Assembly: GCA_030616835.1 (NCBI GenBank)
Contig: JAUWWP010000200.1
Coordinates: forward strand, 1-5,645
Reading direction: 5' to 3'
Origin: Deltaproteobacteria bacterium
GTDB lineage: Bacteria; Desulfobacterota; G020345765
Length of the DNA: 5,645 bases
Under the pieces are notes generated by a model. The model was not told where the DNA came from and searched no databases. It saw nothing but the letters and a program-made list of their open reading frames with translations. Positions 1 to 5,415 of this stretch are shown in pieces. Position numbers and translations under genes: made by a program. Numbering within the stretch: the stretch's first letter is position 1; each line of letters begins with the position of its first letter.

Positions 1-29
1 ATCTGATCACGATTCTGCCTGCCTATCAT
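1..29 (-). CDS. Start of a possible transposase gene, partial
   Basis: An ATG at 29-27 is preceded on the minus strand by GGAGGGTTAAGGCAA, giving a Shine-Dalgarno-like GGAGG at a usable distance. Nine codons are visible before the window ends, reading MIGRQNRDQ. Many IS1182-type transposases begin with a similar short stretch of the form M-x-G-[KR]-Q, which fits the IS-like terminus near position 120. Nine residues cannot establish homology, so the product name rests mainly on context. It could also be a chance open frame. Confidence 0.25.
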
Positions 30-121
30 TTGCCTTAACCCTCCACTACATTGACTTTTTAAATCAACTAATACTACTATATACTATTAGATCACAATTG
101 GGAGGGTTTTTCAACAGCCCC
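1..121 (-). mobile_element. Probable end of an insertion sequence, cut by the window edge
   Basis: On the minus strand this stretch opens at about position 120 with GGGCTGTTGAAAAACCCTCC, which resembles, from memory, terminal repeats of some transposase-bearing elements such as the IS1182-like group. About 90 bp further in there is a ribosome binding site and an ATG (positions 29-27). An outer terminus, a short AT-rich leader and then a start codon reading inward is the layout expected of an IS 5' end. The second terminus lies outside the window, so neither the matching inverted repeat nor a target duplication can be checked. The family assignment is an inference. Confidence 0.35.
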
Positions 122-143
122 ACTGTCACTATTTTAATCCCAG

Positions 144-171
144 AAAAAAAATTTTCGATGGGGCTCCGCCC
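144..171 (-). terminator. Weak terminator-like hairpin after the lipoprotein gene
   Basis: Read on the minus strand, GGGC-GGA-GCCC forms a four-pair GC stem and is followed, eight bases later, by a run of eight T. It lies about 120 bp beyond the stop codon of the lipoprotein gene. The stem is short and the T run is not adjacent, so this is a poor match to a classic rho-independent terminator. No better candidate is seen between 122 and 294. Confidence 0.2.
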
Positions 172-184
172 AATACCCCAAACT

Positions 185-229
185 TGTCTTGAGCCTTTCG
201 GCGGAGTTTAGGGTAAATTCTGTCGAAGG
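185..229. repeat. Degenerate TGTC-TGAG / GTCGAAGG repeat remnant
   Basis: The plus strand begins TGTCTTGAG and ends TGTCGAAGG, separated by about 27 bases that include a second TTTCGGCGGAG piece. The same two short blocks recur in tighter form at 3344-3364. Such CTGAG...TCGAAGG units are familiar dispersed intergenic repeats in many uncultured bacterial genomes. Their presence in both gene-free spacers suggests decayed copies of one family. Confidence 0.35.
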
Positions 230-294
230 AAGAGTAAAAGAATAAAAGAACTAAAGGGTAACCCGTCCACCGTAGTTCGAAGAGCGGAGGAGGA

Positions 295-1503
295 TCAGTC
301 CCATGCACAACGGAACCCAACGTAGTAGTACCTAAAGGTCGGGTTGAGCCAAGCACGATTGGCCTCACGCAGGACGTTAAAGGTGTCATGACAGGAGCCG
401 CCGCGCAAAACACGGGAAGTACCAGTATCTGGTCCCGGAGGATCGTTGAAGATACTGTTGTCCATGCAGTACTGATAATACGAACTGGGATACCAGTCGT
501 TATTCCATTCACAAACATTGCCCGCCATGTCATACAAATTGTAGCCGTTGGGCGCATAGCTGCCCACCGGATGGGTATCATTAGCAAGCCCTTCATAATC
601 CCAACAATCTTCAAATGAATCCAACCTCCCATAACAGGCATCGGCGCAGGTAATACTATCGCCCCACGGATACCGCTTGCCCGACAAACCGCCTCTCGCC
701 GCATACTCCCATTCCGCCTCCGTGGGCAGACGCTTGCCCAACCAGCCGCAGAAAGCGGTAGCATCATTCCAGTTAACATAAATTACCGGGTAGTCATCGT
801 AGGTGGGAGTATCATAATAAGAGCCTCATGTATAGCTGCTTGAATTACTCGGAGCGCTACAGAATTCCGCATCTACGCAAGCCTTGTACTCCGCGTTGGT
901 CACCTCGTGCACATCTATCTTAAACGCCGAGATGCAAACATTGTGACCCGGTAATTCATCGTCGTCCCCCTCGTTGAAATGGTCGCCCATATCAAAGCAA
1001 CCCGCAGGTATTTGGGCCATGTCGCACAGGATTACATAGCCTTCATCGACGGTTCCGTATCCTGTGTCTCCCGGACACTGGTTATCTATGCCGTCACATA
1101 TTTCAGTTGCATCAGGATAAATAGAGACATCGCCATCATTGCAGTCCGTCCCCGGTGTTCCTGGATAGGCGCCTCCGCTTTCTCCCGAGCAGACCGCAGG
1201 TGATCCCACCACATTCATTAAGGTAGTGCAATAATTATCACTATCATCATTGCATCCTGCATCCGCAACCCCACCACATGTCTCCAGATCGTCATCGCAC
1301 ACCTCAGTCGCCCCTGGGTAGCTGGTAGCATCGCTATCGTTGCAATCAGCGCTATCAATCACCCCGTCACCGTCCATATCCGAATACAACGGGCTTCTGG
1401 GATCCCAGGGATTGGAGCGTTCCTCCTGCGTGTCGGGAGAGCAGGAGAGGAAGCAGAGCAGAGGGAGGGTGAAAAGAAGATTAAGAATTAGGTGTTTCTT
1501 CAT
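295..1503 (-). pseudogene. Lipoprotein with MopE-like repeats and FGE/SUMF1 fold, interrupted by an in-frame TGA
   Basis: The frame has 402 codons, broken only by TGA at codon 226. It starts at an ATG preceded by AAGGAG seven bases upstream. Residues 1-20 form a signal peptide ending FLSC, so Cys21 is the likely lipidated residue. Residues 42-71 (DMDGDGVIDSADCNDSD, then YPGATEVCD) and 120-155 (DCNDGD, ATEICDGIDNQ, VDEG) are Asp/Cys-rich MopE-type putative metal-binding motifs. From about 162 the FGE/SUMF1-type domain begins; its hallmarks are VHEVTNAEY, GKRLPTEAEWEYAARGG (255-271), DMAGNVCEW and VLRGGS, ending GFRCAWD at the true stop. The Cys pair that true FGE enzymes use for copper binding and catalysis is absent from the FNVLREANRAW segment, so sulfatase activation is unlikely; many bacterial members of this fold are non-enzymatic or act on other substrates. 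The location is inferred to be the outer envelope. The gene is 106 bp downstream of the PEGA-protein gene and probably co-transcribed with it. As written, only a 225-residue fragment without most of the fold would be made. Confidence 0.85.
826..828 (-). other. Premature in-frame TGA codon in the lipoprotein gene
   Basis: The codons around it read S-S-S-Y-T-TGA-G-S-Y-Y-D, with homology to the FGE fold continuing in the same frame on both sides, so no frameshift is involved. Relatives often carry Arg at this place (pattern SYTR), recalled from the family rather than searched. A single C-to-T change of CGA would give this codon. TGA also ends this same gene at 297-295, exactly where the fold normally ends, which argues against genome-wide reassignment of TGA. 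Confidence 0.85.
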
Positions 1504-1520
1504 GGGAAATCTCCTTACTA

Positions 1521-1590
1521 ATTACAAATGACAAAATCCAAACGACAAATCAAATCCCAATTACAAATTCCAAAATCCCAATTACTTTGC
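1521..1590. repeat. CAAATG-type repeat, short copy in the spacer between two genes
   Basis: The plus strand carries short A-rich units such as ACAAATGACAAAATCC and ACAAATTCCAAAATCCC in a row. Positions 1525-1557 match the minus strand of 5571-5603 at 30 of 33 bases, so the two intergenic repeats belong to one family placed in opposite orientations. It fills most of the 106-bp gap between the PEGA-protein gene and the lipoprotein gene and ends about 10 bp before the latter's ribosome binding site, so it would be transcribed if the two genes form an operon. Confidence 0.7.
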
Positions 1591-1609
1591 ACTCTGCACT
1601 CATTGCCTG

Positions 1610-3190
1610 CTAAAATTTCATACTCAGGGCAAGGCCTAATTCCCTATTCTTGCTGTAATATGGAATTATGCCGGTATTTCGTGACTGCTCCACTGGCTTC
1701 TCCGGATAGGTGATGGCGGCCCAGATCGCCGAACCCACGGCTGCCACACCCACTCCCAGGGCAATGTTCCCGTAGAGTGCCTTCGACTTGCTCTCATCGG
1801 CCGCATCCTTGGCCCTTTGATAGTGGAGCTCGATCTCGTCAGGATCGGTTGAATTCATATAGAGCTCATACTCGGCTTCGTTGTTCTTCTGGGCATCCGA
1901 TGCCCCCGCATAGAGAACACCTGCCACAACCCCGCAGGCAACCGCACTACCCACCGAGCTCCAAAGCCAGATCTGGTTTCGCCTCTTCTTCCCCAGATCC
2001 CTGCCGAATTCCGGCGTGCTTTCGAGCTCCATAGGCAACTGGCTCAAATCCTCCTCTTTTATTGGGACCTTCTTTTTAAACCTTATATCCTCGACCAGGG
2101 CAGAAGTTAGTTGGTGGATCCTCTCTTCGAGATCGACAGCCGCAATGTCCAGGGTTTCCTCCTTGCGTTTGACCATCTTCTTTCCCTGAACATCAAAGAG
2201 AAAAACCGTCAACTGATACTTCTCGACCAAGGGGGTCATTCTTCCAACTGTCAGATACCGACAATCAAGGATTCTTCCCAGCTTTGAGGCATGCTGGGCC
2301 AGCACATGTCCTCGTCCTCCCCGCTCTTCAATCTCCTCCACCAGATCCTTCATCACCACTGTTCCGCCGGCTCCCCGCAGAGCTATCTCAAAGTCCCGAG
2401 TCTCTCCCGGAGCTACCTGGATTTCCCGGAAGTCGGCCTGATAGCCTTCTTTCTCCAGGCGGAGCTGATGGCGCCCCGGCGGGACTTCCTTAACTGTCAG
2501 CGGGGTAACCCCCACTTTCCGGCTATCTAAATAGACCTCACTCAGGGAGGGAGATGAGCGAACAGTTAAAGTTGCTTGAGGGGAGCTTAATACCTCCTCT
2601 TTTGCCTTCTCAAACGCATTAATCGCGTCCTGAAAAAAACTACCCTTGACCAATTCCCGCTCAGGATTCAGCCGAACTACTTTCCGGAATTCCTCCAGTG
2701 CCTCCTCTACCAGCCCTTTTGCCATATAGTTTGCTCCCAGGTAGAAATAAGTCTCGCTCAGAGGACCGATATCTTCCAGGACGGCAAAGTTGCTTTCGAA
2801 TACCTCCTGTGCTTTCCTCAGGCTCGCCAGGGATTCGTCGAATTCCACATAACTAAATAAATTCTTTCCTTCTACCAAAAGATCTTCGGAAACCTTAAGT
2901 TGCTTCCGCTTCTCGGCCGAGATCACTCTCCCGCTGAGCAGCGCTTCTGCCTCCGCTGGTTGCATGACTACCCAACCCTCTACCTCAGCCAGCTCCTGAA
3001 TGAGCCTCTGAAAGACCGCGCTACGGTGCTGTTCGAATACCCGCTCTTTATCAGAGAGATCCAGCAGGGCTACCCTGAGAGTCTGCCCGGCCTCAGCCAT
3101 GCCGGTTCCCTTCAGGCCCAGGAAGATCAAGGCTGGGCAGAGTATGGACAGACGGAAAAGATAAAATTTACTGCGGGATTTCAACTTCAT
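1610..3190 (-). CDS. Exported TPR and PEGA domain protein
   Basis: This 526-residue protein starts at an ATG with GGAG eight bases upstream. Residues 1-35 look like a Sec signal peptide with a cleavage site near MAEA-GQ. Residues 37-85 (RVALLDLSD...) resemble the first strand and helix of CsgG/TolB-like envelope proteins, a weak similarity. Residues 100-195 are helical with TPR-like units, including the segment SETYFYLGANYMAKG and then EEALEEFRKVVRLNP. Residues 205-271 are a clear PEGA domain: VRSSPSLSEVYLDSRKVG, TPLTV, VPPGRHQLRLEKEGY. Residues 278-370 form an alpha/beta region of unknown role. Two membrane-type segments (about 407-430 and 471-493) bracket a charged helix, and the chain ends in LALSMKF. 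PEGA domains are surface or periplasmic beta modules, often beside signalling or envelope proteins; no enzymatic role is visible. It is likely the first gene of a unit with the downstream lipoprotein. The exact function is unknown. Confidence 0.9.
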   Translation of the reverse strand: MKLKSRSKFYLFRLSILCPALIFLGLKGTGMAEAGQTLRVALLDLSDKERVFEQHRSAVFQRLIQELAEVEGWVVMQPAEAEALLSGRVISAEKRKQLKVSEDLLVEGKNLFSYVEFDESLASLRKAQEVFESNFAVLEDIGPLSETYFYLGANYMAKGLVEEALEEFRKVVRLNPERELVKGSFFQDAINAFEKAKEEVLSSPQATLTVRSSPSLSEVYLDSRKVGVTPLTVKEVPPGRHQLRLEKEGYQADFREIQVAPGETRDFEIALRGAGGTVVMKDLVEEIEERGGRGHVLAQHASKLGRILDCRYLTVGRMTPLVEKYQLTVFLFDVQGKKMVKRKEETLDIAAVDLEERIHQLTSALVEDIRFKKKVPIKEEDLSQLPMELESTPEFGRDLGKKRRNQIWLWSSVGSAVACGVVAGVLYAGASDAQKNNEAEYELYMNSTDPDEIELHYQRAKDAADESKSKALYGNIALGVGVAAVGSAIWAAITYPEKPVEQSRNTGIIPYYSKNRELGLALSMKF

Positions 3191-3214
3191 AACCTTTTCT
3201 CCAATTTTAATCCC

Positions 3215-3252
3215 CCCTTACCCCCCCCGATGGCCATCGGGGGGGGTAAGGG
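3215..3252. repeat. Perfect 38-bp palindrome, REP-like
   Basis: The two arms are exactly complementary around the centre GATGGCCATC (3229-3238), with eight C on one side facing eight G on the other, flanked by CCCTTA and TAAGGG. The outermost bases (TTTTAATCCC on the left, GGGAGATTTA on the right) continue the symmetry imperfectly. It starts 24 bp upstream of the PEGA-protein start codon, so if transcription begins further upstream the hairpin lies in the leader close to the ribosome binding site. The CCCCTTACCCCC style is typical of dispersed intergenic palindromes in many deltaproteobacterial-type genomes, and a mobile repeat is the simplest reading. Confidence 0.8.
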
Positions 3253-3343
3253 AGATTTAGAGGAATTCTTTAACCCCAACTCTCATGCCCTTTCAGTAGG
3301 ATTCAAGGGCTCTAATCCCTGCTATCCCCTGCCATGTCCTGCC

Positions 3344-3380
3344 TGTCCTGAGTTAAGTCGAAGGGAGCCTGCCGAAGGGC
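3344..3380. repeat. TGTCCTGAG...GTCGAAGG repeat remnants
   Basis: The plus strand has TGTCCTGAG followed after four bases by GTCGAAGG, and then a second partial unit GCCGAAGGGC. It resembles the blocks at 185-229. Around it (3314-3350) the sequence is rich in CCTG words. The rest of the spacer from 3253 to 3434 shows only a small GCCCTT/AAGGGC hairpin (3287-3310) and no open frame with coding character. Confidence 0.4.
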
Positions 3381-3434
3381 TACTCCCTGCTTTTCCTGAA
3401 GTATATTTCGCCTAAAGGGTCGTGTCAAGAAATT

Positions 3435-3454
3435 AACGTCAAGGAGGGGACGTT
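3435..3454. repeat. Small hairpin spanning the left boundary of the mobile unit
   Basis: AACGTC and GACGTT form a six-pair stem around the loop AAGGAGGG. The stem straddles the outer edge of the left inverted repeat, which begins at 3445. Y1 transposases recognise subterminal hairpins with short guide sequences next to them, so this may be a recognition structure. The right end lacks an equivalent stem, which leaves the role uncertain. Confidence 0.4.
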
Positions 3455-3473
3455 GTTTACTTGTTGCGTTGTT
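3445..3473 (+). repeat. Left 29-bp inverted repeat of the mobile unit
   Basis: This copy begins AGGGGACGTTG and ends TTGCGTTGTT, and it matches the reverse complement of 4493-4521 without a mismatch. Identity stops abruptly on both sides (T against G inside, G against T outside), giving sharp boundaries. The word CGTTGTT occurs twice within it as a small direct repeat. Confidence 0.9.
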
Positions 3474-3474
3474 T

Positions 3475-4467
3475 TTATCTAACTACCGCTTCCAAATCCG
3501 GATATTTAGAGATTACTTTCCTCCCCCTCAAAACGGAACGACTTACCGAACTGCGACTCTGACCCAGCTCCCGGGCCACCTCGGCCCCACGTATCCCTAA
3601 CCGCTCAATTGCTAAAAAGGCAATCACCGCTCTCGCATCAGTCAACGTCTTGGTCTTTCCCGATCTCTTTATTCGGTCAACCGCTATTCCCATAACTAAT
3701 GAGACCCGATTAATTAAATCTGGCAGATCAAATAACTCATCCTTCTTATCTACCTCAGCCTCTTCCAATACCTGAGAAACAAAATCACTATTACCCAAAA
3801 TCCGGGTGTCTGACAAGACTCGGTCTCCCCAACTATGATGTGCCCTCACCTTCTCCCAACCACCAAGACTCCGAACCAACCCTCCCCCCATCAATTCTGG
3901 CCGCTTATCCTGCTCTATCCCTTCACCCATAAACCTCTGAAACTGCTTCCGTGCCTCCCCAACCCTATCCCCAAAATGCCCTAAAACCTCATCAATTGCC
4001 TGCCACTCATTACCCCCTTTCCCCATAAGAACACGATACCCTGACCAAGGATATTCCTCCAACTCCCTCAAACTATCGACTACCCAGGCCCTCAACGGAT
4101 TTAAATGAATATATCGCACCAACTCCAATAAATAAGGCTCCTCCTGACATATCACCGACTTATAACGATTCTGGAATAAATGACCCGCCCGATTATGGCG
4201 CAAATTAAAGTTAATCGCATATCCCGTCATCAACCTCCGCATAATCTTAACCAGACTTCCCTGTTCTGTCCGGATCAATAAATGAAAATGATTTGAGAGC
4301 AAAACCCAGGCATAACAAACCGCACCACTATCCAATAAAACCTGACCGAAGCGACTGATAAAACCCTGATAATCCCCATTATCTAAAAAGATCCTCTGGC
4401 GCTCTATCCCCCGCGCCATCACGTGATGTAATACTCCGGGCGCATCTAATCGCGGTCCCCTTGGCAT
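3475..4467 (-). CDS. REP-associated Y1 (HUH) transposase with DnaA-like C-terminal domain
   Basis: The product has 330 residues from the ATG at 4467. A TTG at 4497 would add ten residues but falls inside the right inverted repeat, and MPRGPRLDAPG is the usual start of this family. It is a single-strand DNA transposase: a histidine pair holds the metal ion and one tyrosine attacks DNA. Visible are the HUH motif NHFHLL (His60 and His62), the segment RAGHLFQNRYKSV (93-105) and RYIHLNPLRA (118-127), in which Tyr119 is the probable nucleophile. All key residues are present and the frame is open, so it may be active. Residues 245-326 (LINRVSLVMGI, then DARAVIAFLAIERLG, then GQSRSSVSRSVLRGRK) resemble the DnaA domain IV helix-turn-helix and probably bind DNA. 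IS200/IS605 TnpA proteins are about half this length; the extra length is this C-terminal part. There is no strong Shine-Dalgarno sequence before the ATG. Confidence 0.92.
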   Translation of the reverse strand: MPRGPRLDAPGVLHHVMARGIERQRIFLDNGDYQGFISRFGQVLLDSGAVCYAWVLLSNHFHLLIRTEQGSLVKIMRRLMTGYAINFNLRHNRAGHLFQNRYKSVICQEEPYLLELVRYIHLNPLRAWVVDSLRELEEYPWSGYRVLMGKGGNEWQAIDEVLGHFGDRVGEARKQFQRFMGEGIEQDKRPELMGGGLVRSLGGWEKVRAHHSWGDRVLSDTRILGNSDFVSQVLEEAEVDKKDELFDLPDLINRVSLVMGIAVDRIKRSGKTKTLTDARAVIAFLAIERLGIRGAEVARELGQSRSSVSRSVLRGRKVISKYPDLEAVVR

Positions 4468-4475
4468 AGCATCAC

Positions 4476-4505
4476 AATATAATAAAAGAACCAACAACGC
4501 AACAA
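4476..4505 (-). promoter_or_regulatory. Possible promoter of the transposase, -35 inside the inverted repeat
   Basis: On the minus strand TTGTTG (4505-4500) and TATATT (4481-4476) are separated by 18 bases. The -10 box matches the sigma-70 consensus at five of six positions, the -35 box only at three. The -10 box ends eight bases before the ATG, which would give a leaderless or nearly leaderless message; this agrees with the absence of a good ribosome binding site. It is a sequence match only. Confidence 0.25.
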
Positions 4506-4521
4506 GTAAACAACGTCCCCT
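4493..4521 (-). repeat. Right 29-bp inverted repeat of the mobile unit
   Basis: This is the exact reverse complement of 3445-3473. On the plus strand it begins AACAACGCAA and ends CAACGTCCCCT. It lies between the ccsA stop codon and the transposase start and contributes the putative -35 box. Just outside, on the minus strand, GGGGAGAGTTA repeats the GGGGA start of the terminus once more. Confidence 0.9.
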
Positions 4522-4537
4522 AACTCTCCCCTGAATT

Positions 4538-5371
4538 TTAATTAGCGTAGCTGTGGAGTCCGGAGAGCACTAGATTTACCCCCAGGTAGGTAAAAAGCAC
4601 GGCAATGAAGCCAACAATCGAGAGGATTGCGGCCCTTTTCCCCCTCCAACCGTAGGTAAATCTGGCATGGAGAAAGGCAGCGTAGATAAACCAGGTGATC
4701 AGCGACCAGGTCTCCTTGGGGTCCCAGCTCCAGTAGCTTCCCCAGGCAACATCAGCCCAGGCTGCCCCGGTGATGATCCCGATGGCAAGCAGAGAAAACC
4801 CAACGGCAATGGCCTTATAGTTCAGATCATCCAGGGTATTCAGGCTGGGAAAGAACTCAATTATGCCCTGCCCATCTTTTCTCGCCCTGATCAGATACAT
4901 TATGCTGACCCCGCAGGAGACAGCAAAGGCCGCATAGGCAATGAAGCAGGTAATTACATGGGAGGTCAGCCAGTTGCTCTGAAGGGCGGGGATAAGCGGC
5001 TCGATCTGCTCAGAGACCTGTGGAGATAGGGAAAGAAAGGCCAGGGTCAGAAAGGCAAAAGGGCTCACGAAGGCTCCAACAACTCTCGCCCGGTATTTGA
5101 GCTCAACCACAAGATAGATCAGCACAATCGCCCAGGCAAATAAGACCAGAGACTCGTAAAGGTTCGACATCGGGGCATGTCCCATCCCCAACCGATAGGA
5201 TTCGAGCCAGCGCAGGCCGATCCCGGCGGTATTGCCAATAAACCCCAGGAGAATCAGAAGGAAGGCAGCCCTTCCCAGGGCTTTACTGCGAAAGAAGAGG
5301 TAGCTGATATAGAGAACCGTTGAGAAAAGGTAGATAAAGGTTACAATACTGACAATTTTAGAACTTATCAT
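4538..5371 (-). CDS. ccsA: System II cytochrome c biogenesis protein CcsA (also named CcsB or ResC)
   Basis: This 277-residue integral membrane protein belongs to the heme-handling CcmC/CcsA family. With the ResB/CcsB partner it moves heme to the outer face of the inner membrane and attaches it to CXXCH motifs of apocytochrome c. About eight membrane segments are visible (near 6-27, 35-56, 71-91, 97-115, 133-161, 186-205, 221-238 and 247-269). The tryptophan-rich WWD signature is at 205-222 (WADVAWGSYWSWDPKETW), between segments six and seven. Candidate heme-ligand histidines are His138 and His273 flanking the WWD on the outer side, and His235; His65 in GHAPMSNLYES is also characteristic. Length and ends match the stand-alone CcsA form rather than a fused CcsBA. 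The ATG has GAGG five bases upstream. No resB gene is seen in the remaining 274 bases upstream, and the mobile unit begins 16 bp after the stop, so the usual ccs/hem neighbours are missing here. The symbol differs between naming schemes. Confidence 0.95.
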   Translation of the reverse strand: MISSKIVSIVTFIYLFSTVLYISYLFFRSKALGRAAFLLILLGFIGNTAGIGLRWLESYRLGMGHAPMSNLYESLVLFAWAIVLIYLVVELKYRARVVGAFVSPFAFLTLAFLSLSPQVSEQIEPLIPALQSNWLTSHVITCFIAYAAFAVSCGVSIMYLIRARKDGQGIIEFFPSLNTLDDLNYKAIAVGFSLLAIGIITGAAWADVAWGSYWSWDPKETWSLITWFIYAAFLHARFTYGWRGKRAAILSIVGFIAVLFTYLGVNLVLSGLHSYAN

Positions 5372-5415
5372 TTATGCCTCATCCCGAATTATTGTGGGAA
5401 AAACCCAAGCATAAA

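Larger units (their letters stand above)
3445..4521 (-). mobile_element. Y1 transposase unit bounded by 29-bp perfect inverted repeats
   Basis: A single transposase gene occupies nearly all of the 1077 bp. The ends at 3445-3473 and 4493-4521 are exact reverse complements over 29 bases. The gene's stop codon starts one base inside the left repeat and its ATG lies 25 bp inside the right repeat, so the unit is very compact. No direct target duplication is seen outside the repeats, as expected for HUH enzymes, which do not duplicate their target. Long perfect terminal inverted repeats are not standard for the IS200/IS605 superfamily; they fit better with paired inverted REP sequences around a REP-associated (RAYT) gene. 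The right end stops 16 bp past the ccsA stop codon. Confidence 0.75.

Noticed and set aside
68..90. Imperfect inverted repeat CTAATA...TATTAG as a possible operator
   Set aside because: It has only six pairs in very AT-rich sequence, with no supported gene control role.
129..779. Long minus-strand open frame of 216 codons overlapping the 3' part of the lipoprotein gene
   Set aside because: It is in another frame over a region with clear FGE-fold coding, has no recognisable domain, and its composition is what a shifted frame of that gene would give.
826..1503. Selenoprotein or reassigned TGA code
   Set aside because: The same gene ends with TGA at the natural family terminus, the other long genes contain no in-frame TGA, Trp is encoded by TGG, and no clear hairpin follows the internal TGA. 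Kept only as an alternative to test.
1528..1713. Plus-strand frame of 61 codons starting in the spacer repeat
   Set aside because: Its first third is repeat sequence and the rest is antisense to the end of the PEGA gene; there is no supporting feature.
2900..3415. Plus-strand open frame of 171 codons across the PEGA gene start and the spacer
   Set aside because: It lies antisense to a well-supported gene, then runs through the palindrome and repeat remnants, and shows no domain or convincing ribosome binding site.
4667..5029. Plus-strand open frame of 120 codons inside ccsA
   Set aside because: It is antisense to a strongly recognised membrane-protein gene; the Pro/Gly-rich product is typical of a shadow frame.
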